Assembly: GCA_017541465.1 (NCBI GenBank)
Contig: JAFXYZ010000056.1
Coordinates: 36,686 to 100,685, forward strand
Length of the DNA: 64,000 nt
Origin: a bacterium
GTDB lineage: Bacteria; Cyanobacteriota; Vampirovibrionia; Gastranaerophilales; Gastranaerophilaceae
Reading direction: 5' to 3'
Positions 37,761 to 48,086 of this stretch are shown in pieces. The notes under the pieces are model-generated. The model made no database searches. It saw only the letters and a program-made list of their open reading frames with translations, and was not told the origin of the DNA. Each line of letters opens with the position of its first letter. Within the stretch, counting starts at the first letter, position 1. The position numbers and the translations under genes are program-made.

Positions 37761-40433
37761 CTATATATTGTTTTCGTTTCTCTCTAACGGGCTCTTATAA
37801 TTCATAGAATTTCCCTGAGGTTCAACCACCTGAACACCGAATTTTGTTCTGAAGAGGTGCTGTACGGTTTCACTCTGAATCTCAAACATCATCTTATTGA
37901 AGAGTTCATAAGCCTCTTTTTTGTATTCAAGAAGGGGATTTTTCTGCCCGTAAGCCCTCAGACCTATCCCGTCTCTCAGCATATCAATGTTATTAAGGTG
38001 ATCTATCCATTTATTATCAACAACTCTCAGAAGAATATCCCTTTCAAGCTGTCTCATAATGTTTTTATCGGTATAAGGAACTTCCGCCTGGAAGCTCGGT
38101 TCATACTGAGAAAGAACATTATTATAGAAATCAACCATTTGTTTTTCGTGGTTTTTATACGCATCAAGCGCCATATCCTTAATTTTGTCGTACATGTTTT
38201 CGTATTTCATACCGACAACATCTTTGAGTTCAAGCGCACTCAACTGGGGCATAACCGAGTGAATTTCTCTTATCATTGATGCCAAATCTTCCTGAATATA
38301 TTCGTCAGGATTCATGCCGGGCGCGATATAAGAGTTCATAACCCTTTCAACTTCTTTTTCTATCATAAAGATTATGTCACTTCTCAAATCACCGCCCTCT
38401 AAGACTTTTAACCTCTGAGCATAGAATTTTTCTCTCTGAAGGTTCATAACGTCATCGTATTCGATAATGCTCTTTCTTGCGTCAAAGTGGAAGGTTTCGA
38501 CCTTCTTTTGTGAACTTGCTATCTGACTTGTAATTATCGGGTTTTCAATAGCCATAGTCTCATCAACACCGAGCCTGTCCATCAAAAGCGCAACCTTTTC
38601 ACCACCGAAGATTCTCATTAAATCGTCCTGAAGAGAAAGGAAAAATCTCGTTGAACCCGGATCGCCCTGCCTTGCAGCACGACCTCTCAGCTGGTTATCA
38701 ATACGTCTTGACTCGTGTCTTTCCGTTCCGATAACATGCAAACCGCCAAGCTCTACAACCTTATTGTGTTCTTCAAGCGTTGTTTTGACTGCTTCCGCGA
38801 GAACATTGTTTTTTATTGTCTCATAATCTTTTGTGGTTTCAGGAGTAATATTCTTTTCAAGAAGTTTTTCTTTTGCAAGATACTCTGCGTTACCGCCTAA
38901 GAGAATATCGGTACCACGACCTGCCATGTTTGTTGCAATGGTAACCGCACCTAATCTGCCTGCCTGAGCGATAATATATGCCTCTTTTTCGTGGTGTTTT
39001 GCATTCAGAATATTATGCGGAATACCTCTTTGCTTTAAAAGCCCCGAGAGTATCTCAGACTTTTCAATACTGATAGTACCGACCAGAACAGGTCTGCCTA
39101 TCTTGTGCATAGCAATTATTTCATCAACAACTGATAAAAACTTCTGCTTTTCAGTCTTATAAATAACATCTGGGTAGTCAATTCTTATATCCTTTTTGTT
39201 TGTAGGAATTGAAGTAACCTCAAGGTTATAAATCTTACCGAACTCTGCTTCTTCCGTCATTGCAGTACCCGTCATGCCCGAAAGTTTGGGATATAGTCTG
39301 AAAAGGTTCTGGAAGGTAATCGAGGCAAGAGTTTGGGTTTCGTCCTGAATTTTTACGTTTTCTTTTGCTTCAATAGCCTGATGAAGACCTTCGGACCAGC
39401 GCCTGCCCTCCATTAATCTGCCGGTAAACTCGTCAACAATAACGACTTCACCGTTTTTGATAACATAATCAGTGTTAAGAATGAATAATTCCTTTGCTTT
39501 TAAAGCCTGAAGAAGGTGGTGCGCCCACTGGTTGTTTATATCAAACAAATCATTAACCCCGAGAAGCTCCTGGGCTCTGTCAATACCTTCTTCTGTCAAA
39601 ATGATGTTTTTGTTCTTCTCATCGACTTCGTAATCAACGACCTTCTTTAGCTGAGGTGCTATTTTTGCCATTGTTTTATAGAGCTCTGCGGACTTTTCAA
39701 GACGCCCCGAAATGATTAAAGGAGTTCTTGCTTCATCGATTAAAATAGAATCGACTTCGTCGATAATGGCATAGTTAAAACGTCTCTGAACCCTTTGTTC
39801 CATGCTCGCCGCCATATTATCCCTGAGGTAGTCAAAACCGAACTCGTTGTTTGTTCCGTAGGTAATATCGCAATTATAGGCAGCCTTTTTCCCCTCAAAG
39901 TTAAATTCATCGCGGTTTGAAAGCACAACTCCAACGGATAAACCCAGGAAATTAAATATCTTGCCCATCCACTCGCTGTCACGTTTTGCGAGGTAATCGT
40001 TTACGGTGATTATATGAACACCTTTTCCTGTTAAGGCGTTGAGATAAGCGGGAAGTGTTGCCACAAGAGTTTTTCCTTCACCTGTTCTCATCTCTGCGAT
40101 ATGACCTTCGTGGAGGTAAATACCGCCGATTAGCTGAACATCAAAGTGGCGCATATTCAAAACCCTTTTGCCTGCCTCTCTGACGGTTGCAAAAGCATCG
40201 GGAAGAATTTCATCAAGCGCTTTTTTCTCAAGTTCTCTGTCTTTTTTATAGTCCTCTGAAACAGGACGTTCGGCAAGGTGCTGTCTGAAATAGTCTGTTT
40301 TTGCCCTTAATTCTTCATCGCTGAGAGCAGCATATTCGGGTTCGAGTTTATTTATATGATCAACAATGGGCTGAACTTTTTTAACCTTTTTGACGTTCGG
40401 ATCGCCCAGCATTTTTACGAGTAAATCAAGCAT
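37761..40433 (-). CDS. secA: Protein translocase ATPase SecA
   Basis: SecA drives preproteins through SecYEG. The 890-residue protein has the first nucleotide site [20 protein letters not shown], the DEAD-like [19 protein letters not shown], the preprotein cross-linking domain, the second nucleotide domain ([35 protein letters not shown]) and the helical wing. It ends at [13 protein letters not shown] without the C-terminal Cys-rich zinc/SecB-binding tail found in many homologues. It precedes waaA. Confidence 0.97.
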   Translation of the reverse strand: MLDLLVKMLGDPNVKKVKKVQPIVDHINKLEPEYAALSDEELRAKTDYFRQHLAERPVSEDYKKDRELEKKALDEILPDAFATVREAGKRVLNMRHFDVQLIGGIYLHEGHIAEMRTGEGKTLVATLPAYLNALTGKGVHIITVNDYLAKRDSEWMGKIFNFLGLSVGVVLSNRDEFNFEGKKAAYNCDITYGTNNEFGFDYLRDNMAASMEQRVQRRFNYAIIDEVDSILIDEARTPLIISGRLEKSAELYKTMAKIAPQLKKVVDYEVDEKNKNIILTEEGIDRAQELLGVNDLFDINNQWAHHLLQALKAKELFILNTDYVIKNGEVVIVDEFTGRLMEGRRWSEGLHQAIEAKENVKIQDETQTLASITFQNLFRLYPKLSGMTGTAMTEEAEFGKIYNLEVTSIPTNKKDIRIDYPDVIYKTEKQKFLSVVDEIIAMHKIGRPVLVGTISIEKSEILSGLLKQRGIPHNILNAKHHEKEAYIIAQAGRLGAVTIATNMAGRGTDILLGGNAEYLAKEKLLEKNITPETTKDYETIKNNVLAEAVKTTLEEHNKVVELGGLHVIGTERHESRRIDNQLRGRAARQGDPGSTRFFLSLQDDLMRIFGGEKVALLMDRLGVDETMAIENPIITSQIASSQKKVETFHFDARKSIIEYDDVMNLQREKFYAQRLKVLEGGDLRSDIIFMIEKEVERVMNSYIAPGMNPDEYIQEDLASMIREIHSVMPQLSALELKDVVGMKYENMYDKIKDMALDAYKNHEKQMVDFYNNVLSQYEPSFQAEVPYTDKNIMRQLERDILLRVVDNKWIDHLNNIDMLRDGIGLRAYGQKNPLLEYKKEAYELFNKMMFEIQSETVQHLFRTKFGVQVVEPQGNSMNYKSPLERNENNI

Positions 40434-40629
40434 TATCCCTGTTTCTCCAAGTCGTTTCGTGTTTATCTTCTAATCTACATCTTTAATTTTACCATAAAAT
40501 TATCTTTTTCAACATAAACGGACTTAAAAAAAGTTTATTTTCTGCTCAAAGCATGACGGGGTTATGGTAAAGTTAAAATAAGGATGCAATTTTTTTTGCA
40601 CAAATTAAAAGGTCAGGAGATTTTACTAA

Positions 40630-43600
40630 ATGCGTTATGTCCCTTTGCATGTCCATACGGAATACAGTTTACTCGATGGTGCAATAAGAATTAAAGACTA
40701 TTGCAAATTTGCAAAAGAAAACGGCATGGAGGCTATTGCCGTCACAGACCATGGAAACATGTACGGGGCTATTGAGCTTTACAGAAACGCAAAAGAAAAC
40801 AATCTAAAAGCCTTAATAGGCTGCGAGATGTACGTACTTCACGGGGATATTGAGGTGCAGGATAAGGATAATAACGACTTATTCCACCTTGTTTTAATCG
40901 CAAAAAACCTTACGGGGTATCAAAACCTCGTTAAACTCGTAAGTACTTCTCATATAAAAGGAAAATACCGCAAGCCGAGAATAAACCACGAATACATTGA
41001 AAAATACTCTGAAGGCTTAATTTGTCTTTCTGCCTGTATCCAGGGCGAGGTTTCCCGCTCTGTTTTAAGGGGCAATAAGGAAAAAGCAAGAGAACTCGCA
41101 AAATATTATAAAGATTTATTCAAAGATGATTACTACATAGAGCTTCAGGACCATGCGCTCCCCGAAGAAAAAATTGCAAACGAAGAATTAATTAAGATAG
41201 CAAAAGAATTCGATATACCTCTCGTCATAACAAACGACAGCCACTACCTCAGAAAAGAGGATGCTAACTGGCATGATACACTTTTGTGTATCCAGACCGG
41301 CACATTAAAAAAAGAAGAGAACAGATTTCGCTTTCCGAACAACGAATTTTATGTTAAAACTCCCGAACAACTGAGAGATGCATTTAAATGGATGGACTCA
41401 GAGATGTTCGAGGAGGCTATTGAAAACACCGCAAGAGTTGCGGACAAATGCCACGTTATTCTTAATCTCGGGGAAAATATTCTTCCTAATTTCGATGTTC
41501 CGCCGAACCACACTGTCGGCTCATACCTGAATTTTAAGGTCAGAGAGGGACTGGAAGCAAGATACGGAACAATTACAAGAGAAATTGAGGAAAGAGCGAA
41601 TTATGAACTCGGTGTTATCGGAAATATGGGGTTTGAAGCCTATTTTCTTATCACCTGGGATTTTATCCACGCAGCAAAAGAACTTGGTGTTCCCGTTGGT
41701 CCCGGGAGAGGTTCTGCGGCGGGAAGTCTTGTTGCGTATGCCCTGGGAATTACTGACCTTGATCCTATCAAGCATAATCTCTTGTTTGAAAGGTTTTTGA
41801 ACCCTGCCCGTGTATCCATGCCTGATATAGATATTGACTTTTGTACTGACGGCAGAGAAAAGGTTATTGATTACGTAACAAAAAAATACGGCGCAGACAA
41901 GGTTTGCCAGATTATAACCTTCGGCACACTCTCGGCAAAAGCCGCTATCAAAGCGGTAGCAAAGGTTTTTGATATACCCTTCGGGGAAGCTAACGACCTC
42001 ACCCACCTTGTACCCTCTGCGGTTGATATGACCATTGATAAGGCACTCGAGGAGGCTCCTGATTTCAAAAAGGCTTATGAAGATAAAGAACACCCGATTA
42101 TTAAGGAAATTATCGATGAAGCAAGAAACATAGAAGGGATAAAACAGAATGTCGGCAGGCATGCTGCAGGTATCATCATTTCAAAAGATCCTTTAGAAGA
42201 TATTGTTCCCGTTGAGTATTCAAAAGAAGGAACGGTTGTAACGGAATACCCGAAGGGCGACTGCGAAAAAATCGGGCTTCTTAAAATGGACTTTTTGGGA
42301 TTAAAGAACCTCGAAATCATCAGAGATACCATTAATCTCGTTAAAAAGAGACACGGCATCGATGTTGAAATAAACAAAATTCCGCTTGATGACAAACCGA
42401 CCTACGATTTGTTGATGTCAGGGAACACGGAAGGCGTATTTCAGCTTGAATCTGCGGGCATGAAGAAGCTCATAAAAGACTTAAAACCAACAGTATTTGA
42501 AGATTTAGGCGCTCTCGTTGCGCTCTATCGCCCCGGCCCGTTGGAATCAGGAATGATTAAAGACTTCGTTGAAAGAAAACACGGCAGACAAAAAATCACT
42601 TACGCAAGCCCTCTTCTTGAACCGATTTTAAAGGACACCTACGGCACTATTGTATATCAGGAGCAGATTATGCAGGTGTTCCAGTCTTTAGCCGGATATA
42701 CTCTCGGTGAAGCTGACAATGTCCGCCGTATGATGGGTAAAAAACAAGTTGAGGAAATGGCAAAACAAAAGGTCAGGTTTGTTGAAAATGCCGCAAAGAA
42801 CGGAATGAGCGAAAATGCGGCAACCGAACTCTTTGAACAAATTGAAGCCTTCGCAAAGTATTGTTTTAACAGGTCTCACTCCGCAGCCTATGCTTTTGTT
42901 GCATACCAGACGGCTTATTTAAAAGCACACTATACAGTTGAATATCTGAGCGCACTTCTTTCAAGTGTTCCTGATGAACTCGAAAAAATTCAGCTCTATA
43001 TTGAAGAATCGCAGAAATTCGGAATAAAAGTACTCCCCCCCGACATCAACAAATCCTTCCTCGCCTTCACTCCGGATGGTGACAACATCAGATTCGGAAT
43101 GAACAGTATCAAAGGGCTCGGTGCAACCGTACTTGATGTAATAATCGAGGAAAGAGAGAAAAACGGCGAATTTAAATCAGTCGCGGATATGGCAGGAAGA
43201 TTAAGCACTAAGGTGCTCAACAGAAAAACAATTGAAAGTCTTGCAAAATCGGGGGCTCTCGACTGCTTTGGCGTTTCAAGAAAACAAATTGTTGAAAATA
43301 TCGACAATATCTGCTCTGCCTCAAACAGAGAAGCACAGGCAAAAGAGCTCGGTCAGGTCAGCCTGTTTGCTTCACTTTCAAACGATACATCAAGCTATAC
43401 AATGCAGTCTTTTGAACTCTTCGGAAGCCCTGAAGAATACTCTGAACATGAAATTCAGCAATTTGAAAAAGAATATCTCGGAGTTTATGTTACCTCTCAC
43501 CCGCTCGAATCAATAAGAGACAAGCTGCCCTTTCTGACAACACATAACATCGGCGATTTAACACAAATGCAGGGAAGCAGGTTTGTTACTATTTGCGGAC

Positions 43601-44121
43601 TTTTGAGCCAGGTATCTCTAAAGCATAACAAAGCAAATCCGAATAAAATATTAAAAACGGGAGTTATTGAGGACTTAACGGGAAAAATAGAGTTTGTTGC
43701 CTTCAATAAAGCACTTCAGAAAAATGACGGAGAGTATAATTCATATCTCGATAACGAGAAAAAAGTCATTATCTCGGGAAAATTTGACAGGAAAAAAGAC
43801 GACTCCAAACAGGACGAAAACGACAACGAAGGAACTCCCCAGATTATTGTTGAATCGGTAAAACCCGTTGACAACAGTAATATTGTAACGCTTGAACTCA
43901 AGAAAGAACTGAGTTTTGAGAAAATAATGCAGGTAAAATCAATTCTTGCAAACTTCCCGGGTGATGATCCCCTGATTATAAAAATCAATTCCGAAAAAGC
44001 ACCCATAAAGATTTTGGCATCGTCAAATTTCTGGGTTAAAGCCTCGAATGACTTAACTCAGACAATGAATAAAGTTTTTGAGAACGAACTGACGACCTCG
44101 ATTAGCTCGCTAGAGCACTAG
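40630..44121 (+). CDS. dnaE: DNA polymerase III alpha subunit
   Basis: The replicative polymerase of the DnaE1 type, 1163 residues. It has the PHP domain (PLHVHTEYSLLDGAIRI; AVTDHGNMYGAIEL), the palm with catalytic Asp residues (MPDIDIDFCTDGREKVIDYV), fingers (NVRRMMGKKQVEEMAKQK), a helix-hairpin-helix region and a C-terminal OB domain (ITICGLLSQVS-like VTICGLLSQVSLKHN). An AGGAG site precedes the ATG. The last 20 bases overlap the convergent HD-GYP gene. Confidence 0.97.
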   Translation: MRYVPLHVHTEYSLLDGAIRIKDYCKFAKENGMEAIAVTDHGNMYGAIELYRNAKENNLKALIGCEMYVLHGDIEVQDKDNNDLFHLVLIAKNLTGYQNLVKLVSTSHIKGKYRKPRINHEYIEKYSEGLICLSACIQGEVSRSVLRGNKEKARELAKYYKDLFKDDYYIELQDHALPEEKIANEELIKIAKEFDIPLVITNDSHYLRKEDANWHDTLLCIQTGTLKKEENRFRFPNNEFYVKTPEQLRDAFKWMDSEMFEEAIENTARVADKCHVILNLGENILPNFDVPPNHTVGSYLNFKVREGLEARYGTITREIEERANYELGVIGNMGFEAYFLITWDFIHAAKELGVPVGPGRGSAAGSLVAYALGITDLDPIKHNLLFERFLNPARVSMPDIDIDFCTDGREKVIDYVTKKYGADKVCQIITFGTLSAKAAIKAVAKVFDIPFGEANDLTHLVPSAVDMTIDKALEEAPDFKKAYEDKEHPIIKEIIDEARNIEGIKQNVGRHAAGIIISKDPLEDIVPVEYSKEGTVVTEYPKGDCEKIGLLKMDFLGLKNLEIIRDTINLVKKRHGIDVEINKIPLDDKPTYDLLMSGNTEGVFQLESAGMKKLIKDLKPTVFEDLGALVALYRPGPLESGMIKDFVERKHGRQKITYASPLLEPILKDTYGTIVYQEQIMQVFQSLAGYTLGEADNVRRMMGKKQVEEMAKQKVRFVENAAKNGMSENAATELFEQIEAFAKYCFNRSHSAAYAFVAYQTAYLKAHYTVEYLSALLSSVPDELEKIQLYIEESQKFGIKVLPPDINKSFLAFTPDGDNIRFGMNSIKGLGATVLDVIIEEREKNGEFKSVADMAGRLSTKVLNRKTIESLAKSGALDCFGVSRKQIVENIDNICSASNREAQAKELGQVSLFASLSNDTSSYTMQSFELFGSPEEYSEHEIQQFEKEYLGVYVTSHPLESIRDKLPFLTTHNIGDLTQMQGSRFVTICGLLSQVSLKHNKANPNKILKTGVIEDLTGKIEFVAFNKALQKNDGEYNSYLDNEKKVIISGKFDRKKDDSKQDENDNEGTPQIIVESVKPVDNSNIVTLELKKELSFEKIMQVKSILANFPGDDPLIIKINSEKAPIKILASSNFWVKASNDLTQTMNKVFENELTTSISSLEH

Positions 44122-45226
44122 CGGTATGGAAGGAATCAAGATACTGGTGAAGATAACTGTACCTGTTATAGTATTCCTCAACATTTTGTCTTGCGTTGTT
44201 TATTTCGTCCTGAATAGCGATAAATTTTTCTGCGAGCTTAGGATCAAACTGACTGCCTGCACACTTTTGAATTTCCGCTATCGCGACCTCATGAGAAAGT
44301 GCGGTACGATACGGACGGGTTGAGGTCATTGCATCATAAGTATCTGCTATCGCAATAATACGGGCACTTAAAGGAATATCTTCACCAGCAAGCCCCTGAG
44401 GATAACCTCTTCCATCCCAGCGTTCGTGGTGAGATTTGAGCCAGTTTGAAACGATTTTGAGTTTTTCAATATTCATAATGATTTTCTCGCCTTTTTCGGG
44501 GTGAGATTTCATAATTGCAAACTCTTCATCGGTCAGCTTTCCGTTTTTGCAAAGTACACTCTGGGGAATACCGATTTTCCCGATGTCGTGCAAAAGCCCT
44601 GCCGTTTCAATACTTTCCATTGTACGATTGTCAAGGTTGAGCTCTTTTGCAAGCATAAGAGAATAGAGAGTAACCCTTAGAGAGTGTCCGTTCGTGTAGG
44701 CATCTTTTGCATCGAGCGCACACGAGATTGATTTGAGTGTTTTATAGAATAATTCGCTCAGGTCTCTGAGCATAAGACGTTTTGAAATACTTAAATTATA
44801 TTTTTCTATCCCGTTTTCAACACTGACTTGTAAATCAGCAGGTTCAAACGGTTTCAGGATATACTGGAATAAATTGCAGTCGTTAATTGAAGAAACCAGA
44901 ATTTCGGTATCAACGTGACCTGTTAAAAGAATTTTGATGATTTCGGGGTGAATTTTTTCGACTTCTTTTAAGAACTCAGTACCCTCCATAACGGGCATTT
45001 TCTGGTCTGAAACAATAAGAGCGATGTTATCACCATCCTGCTTAACCAAATCGAGCCCCTCTTGTCCGTTGTGGGCAGTCATAATATTGTATTTTCCCCT
45101 GAGCGTTCTCTTCAGAAGCTGGAGATTATTTTCTTCGTCATCAACTATAAGAACTGTCCTCTTTTCAGCTTGGGAACTATCAGCAAATATAGGCTCTAAA
45201 CTATTTTGCAAAAAATCATTATACAT
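44102..45226 (-). CDS. Response regulator with HD-GYP phosphodiesterase domain
   Basis: The 374-residue protein has an N-terminal receiver domain (VLIVDDEENNLQLLKRTL; phospho-acceptor in LIVSDQKMPVMEG; Lys in YILKPFEP) and a C-terminal HD-GYP domain with AGLLHDIGKIGIP and HHERWDGRGYPQGL. HD-GYP proteins of this kind degrade cyclic di-GMP, a second messenger often linked to pili and surface life. No histidine kinase is adjacent. A short C-terminal coiled region follows. Enzyme activity is inferred from intact motifs. Confidence 0.92.
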   Translation of the reverse strand: MYNDFLQNSLEPIFADSSQAEKRTVLIVDDEENNLQLLKRTLRGKYNIMTAHNGQEGLDLVKQDGDNIALIVSDQKMPVMEGTEFLKEVEKIHPEIIKILLTGHVDTEILVSSINDCNLFQYILKPFEPADLQVSVENGIEKYNLSISKRLMLRDLSELFYKTLKSISCALDAKDAYTNGHSLRVTLYSLMLAKELNLDNRTMESIETAGLLHDIGKIGIPQSVLCKNGKLTDEEFAIMKSHPEKGEKIIMNIEKLKIVSNWLKSHHERWDGRGYPQGLAGEDIPLSARIIAIADTYDAMTSTRPYRTALSHEVAIAEIQKCAGSQFDPKLAEKFIAIQDEINNARQNVEEYYNRYSYLHQYLDSFHTASALAS

Positions 45227-45326
45227 AAAACTAACTCTTTCAATCTTATAAATCCAACTTCGGCAGAAAGGAAAAATAACTTTAACTTATTTCAGACTTT
45301 CGTAACAAAAGTTAAACAATATAGTT

Positions 45327-45335
45327 ATTATATCA
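45327..45335 (-). promoter_or_regulatory. Extended -10 element for the HD-GYP gene
   Basis: Minus-strand TGATATAAT is an extended -10 with a perfect TATAAT, about 100 bases before the start codon. The -35 region is poor. Confidence 0.4.
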
Positions 45336-45360
45336 CATTTTCAGGGATAAATAAAGAAAC

Positions 45361-45389
45361 TTGAAAAATAAATATTTTTTATCTAAAAT
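45361..45389 (+). promoter_or_regulatory. Candidate promoter for tpiA
   Basis: TTGAAA (45361-45366), 17-base spacer, TAAAAT (45384-45389), giving a leader of about 28 bases before ATG 45424. Confidence 0.6.
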
Positions 45390-45423
45390 CTAGGTGTTAC
45401 GTACAAAAACAGGGAGAAAAAAT

Positions 45424-46209
45424 ATGTCAAGAAGACCTATTATTGCAGGAAACTGGAAGATGCACAATCTTATGCAGGATGCTATTGATTTAACAAACGG
45501 TGTTATGGCCGGTTTAAAGGAATATAATAAGGAGGATTTGCCTACCGTTATTATCGCACCTACATTTACATCTTTATATGCAGCAAATAAAGCACTCACT
45601 GACTGCGGATGCGGGAAAGTCAGATTAGGCGCTCAAAACTGCTATTTTGAGCCCAAAGGCGCTTTTACGGGTGAAGTAACGGTTGAAATGCTTAAGGATA
45701 CGGGATGTGAATACGTTATCATCGGACACAGCGAAAGAAGACAATACTTCAGCGAAACTGATGAGATGATTAACAAAAAAGCAAAAGCTATTTTGGCAGG
45801 CGGACTTCTTCCTATCATCTGCTGCGGCGAAACTTTAGAGCAGAGAGAAGCCGGAGTAACAGACAGCCACATCGCTTCTCAGATAAGAAAAGCTCTTGAC
45901 GGTTTAAGCACTGAAGATGTTGCAAAATCAGTTATTGCTTATGAACCTATCTGGGCTATCGGAACAGGCAAAACATGTGACGCAGACGAAGCAAACAGAG
46001 TTATTGCTATGATTAGAAACACAGTCAGAGAAATGTTCGGTTCTGCAGCAGACCAAATCAGAATCCTCTATGGCGGAAGTGTAAAACCCGAAACCATTGA
46101 AGAACAGATGTCAAAATCGGATATTGACGGTGCTTTGGTAGGCGGCGCAAGTCTTAAAGCAGACAGTTTCGTTAAAATCGTAACAGGTGCTATGGCTGTA
46201 AGAGCATAA
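45424..46209 (+). CDS. tpiA: Triose-phosphate isomerase
   Basis: TpiA interconverts dihydroxyacetone phosphate and glyceraldehyde 3-phosphate. The 261-residue TIM barrel has GNWKMHN (catalytic Lys), IIGHSERRQYF (catalytic His), YEPIWAIGTGK (catalytic Glu) and the phosphate loop ILYGGSVKPE. ATG 45424 is preceded by an AGGGAG site; the open frame from 45394 is not conserved. It is monocistronic, with a promoter and strong terminator. Confidence 0.97.
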   Translation: MSRRPIIAGNWKMHNLMQDAIDLTNGVMAGLKEYNKEDLPTVIIAPTFTSLYAANKALTDCGCGKVRLGAQNCYFEPKGAFTGEVTVEMLKDTGCEYVIIGHSERRQYFSETDEMINKKAKAILAGGLLPIICCGETLEQREAGVTDSHIASQIRKALDGLSTEDVAKSVIAYEPIWAIGTGKTCDADEANRVIAMIRNTVREMFGSAADQIRILYGGSVKPETIEEQMSKSDIDGALVGGASLKADSFVKIVTGAMAVRA

Positions 46210-46230
46210 TAAATAAAATTTCCAATAAAT

Positions 46231-46265
46231 AAAAGCCCTCTTTTATTAAAAAGAGGGCTTTTATT
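46231..46265. terminator. Strong bidirectional terminator between tpiA and prepilin D
   Basis: AAAAGCCCTCTTTT (46231-46244) pairs perfectly with AAAAGAGGGCTTTT (46249-46262), a 14-bp stem with a 4-base loop, A- and T-tailed on both sides. Confidence 0.9.
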
Positions 46266-46277
46266 ATGTTTAAACTT

Positions 46278-47133
46278 TTACCAAGAAACATCGTGATATA
46301 AATAATCCATATTTCCCTTTGAAAGTACCCAAGCAGCACAAGTCCAACCAGTTGATTGTTTATTCTTACAATATTTATCAAGAGAATATGAAGTAATACC
46401 TTGTGTTCCCCATGGAACCAAACCATACTTTGAGATATAAAATGAGAAATAGTCTTTTCCTGCCTGGTTTGGTTTTTTCGGTCCATTAATATCAACATTA
46501 ATACTGCCGCAAATATTGCTTAATAACTTCGATTCACCATAATGACCTGTACAATTGGGACTATTTAATACATGCACCTGTATGGAAATACCATCTGCCA
46601 GATATGCTCTTGCTCTTGATGTATCTTCATCGTAATTTGACCAATCTGTACCTCGAAGATGCTTATACATACCAGAATACCAACAGCCCGTACCTGTTCC
46701 GCAATTTTTCATAATATTAAGATGGGGAGCTAATATATTCAATATTTTTAGAGCGTTTTCGCCTGATGATTCTTCCCAACCTTCCCAACCATCAATAGGT
46801 CCATTTGAATTTTCAGCAAGTTTAATTGCGGATGAAAGTATTGAATAACACTTTTTTAATTTGGCAACCGTTTCTTTTTCCTGATATTTATTAAGCATTG
46901 AAGGAACAGTCAAAGCCGCAATTACCCCGATAATGACTAAAGTTATAAGAACTTCGGCAAGCGTAAATCCGCATGAATATTTTGCTGTAATTGTTCTCTC
47001 TCCCTGGACGGGGAGAGTTGGTGAGGGGTGAGCCTCAACTTGTGATTTACTGTTCGAGCGAGAAGGATTTATAAGATGCGAAAATCCTAATTTATAGGGG
47101 GGGGGTAGCAGATTTATTTTTATTATTAAACAT
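46278..47133 (-). CDS. Prepilin-like protein D, start codon out of frame at a C9 run
   Basis: The pilin body begins GFTLAEVLITLVIIGVIAALTVPS and ends in a Trp tail (NMDYLYHDVSW) like gene A. The only ATG with a ribosome site is 47133 (MFNNKNKSATPP, GAGAGG upstream). With nine C observed (47097-47105) that frame hits TAA two codons after the run. With eight C it is open for 61 further codons into the pilin, for a total of 284 residues and a 55-residue leader. No ATG, GTG or TTG exists in the pilin frame between the run and a TTG inside the transmembrane helix, so as written no full prepilin can be made. Confidence 0.75.
46998..47017. repeat. REP-like palindrome in prepilin D leader
   Basis: CTCTCCC (46998-47004) pairs with GGGAGAG (47011-47017), 7 bp with a 6-base loop, at the place equivalent to the palindromes in genes A, C and E. 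Confidence 0.65.
47097..47105 (-). repeat. Homopolymer run C9 (coding strand) in prepilin D
   Basis: Nine G on the plus strand, 27 bases after the A of the ATG. Flanks (ACC before, TATAAA after) match gene A. Loss of one C restores the frame. Confidence 0.85.
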
Positions 47134-47167
47134 AAAATTATCCTCTCATTATCTAATATTTAATGTT

Positions 47168-47176
47168 ATAATACCA
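47168..47176 (-). promoter_or_regulatory. Extended -10 promoter element of prepilin D
   Basis: Minus-strand TGGTATTAT, identical to the element of prepilin A, 34 bases before ATG 47133. Confidence 0.5.
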
Positions 47177-47220
47177 CAATTTTTAAAAATTTAACAACTT
47201 TGCCTATGACACCCCTCCTC

Positions 47221-47255
47221 AAATGAAAAGTGTTACATAATAACACTTTTCATTT
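47221..47255. terminator. Long hairpin between two divergent genes
   Basis: AAATGAAAAGTGTTA (47221-47235) pairs perfectly with its complement at 47241-47255, a 15-bp stem with a 5-base loop and T-rich 3' flank. It has terminator form but lies between two divergent promoters, with no gene end nearby. The remaining 47256-47419 stretch is AT-rich with nothing recognised. Confidence 0.5.
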
Positions 47256-47419
47256 TTCCTCCCCATTAGGGGCGGAAGAATAATTACAAAAAATACTGAT
47301 GCCAAATTTTGTAAAAAATTAACAACTATATCGATTATTCTTTCAAAACCCATATATAAAGAGCATTTTTAGACTTTGCTCAATAAACAGTATATACTCA
47401 GTAAATAAAATATTAAGAA

Positions 47420-47448
47420 TTGTAAAGTTGAAAATATTGTGCTATAAT
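47420..47448 (+). promoter_or_regulatory. Strong candidate promoter for the 118-residue gene
   Basis: TTGTAA (47420-47425), 17-base spacer, TATAAT (47443-47448), with TGC in front as an extended -10. This is one of the best promoter matches in the window and leaves an unusually long leader of about 130 bases. Confidence 0.65.
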
Positions 47449-47588
47449 ATAGGTATAGCAAGCGATTTCAAAAATTGTTTATTTTTTGCAGTATATATTT
47501 TATAATTAACTAGCAAAAAATTTTTATATGATGTTTTTATGCATATCGGTTGAAAGAAATTAAGAAAGAAATAAACACAGGAGAAATC

Positions 47589-47945
47589 ATGTCAGATTTT
47601 GGTAAAATTGGATTTAATACCCCCGAAGTAAAAGTCGAGACAACAAAAGGAGCTGAGCAGGCTCCAAAGAGTGCCGAAGAACAAGCCGATACAAGAGAAA
47701 CCTTAACACAGGTTCACTCAGGTCATTTTATTCCGGGACAATCTCAGGTTGAAGTTGATAATCTTGCTCATGATATGAAGGTTTTTATGGAAAATCCCGA
47801 ATTGGTTGAGACTTCAAACGATTTATATGAAAAGGTTTATCAGGACTTTCTTGATGAAGGCTACTCAGAAACCGATGCTGCGGGAAAAGCGGCAACTGTT
47901 CAGGGAGCTTTTGTCAACGAATTATTAAATACAAACAAAAAATAA
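47589..47945 (+). CDS. Small hypothetical protein (118 residues)
   Basis: ATG 47589 follows CAGGAGA with good spacing; the open frame from 47550 uses TTG and lacks a ribosome site. The product has a disordered first half (VKVETTKGAEQAPKSAEEQA) and a helical second half with EKVYQDFLDEGYSETDAAGKAA. There is no signal peptide or membrane segment. A strong promoter, a long leader and a terminator suggest substantial independent expression. I do not recognise it. Confidence 0.7.
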   Translation: MSDFGKIGFNTPEVKVETTKGAEQAPKSAEEQADTRETLTQVHSGHFIPGQSQVEVDNLAHDMKVFMENPELVETSNDLYEKVYQDFLDEGYSETDAAGKAATVQGAFVNELLNTNKK

Positions 47946-47970
47946 CTAAAAACCATATAATTATACAAAG

Positions 47971-47999
47971 TGCCGTTCTGTAGGGAGCGGCATTTTTTT
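47971..47999 (+). terminator. Rho-independent terminator
   Basis: TGCCGTTC (47971-47978) pairs with GAGCGGCA (47985-47992), including one T-G wobble, followed by seven T. It starts 25 bases after the 118-residue gene. Confidence 0.8.
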
Positions 48000-48086
48000 G
48001 TTAAATAATCTCTTAAACTTCTTGCAACGATTTTACTCTGATGATAATATAGACTTACTTTTGATAGATTTGCGGAGTTAATTTTT

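Noticed and set aside
41521..42162. 213-codon minus-strand frame within dnaE
   Set aside because: It is antisense to the conserved polymerase palm and its product resembles no family; a shadow frame.
43034..43041. Run of C inside dnaE as another phase switch
   Set aside because: It encodes LPPD in the conserved polymerase frame, is only seven C long and lies in an essential gene; treated as chance.
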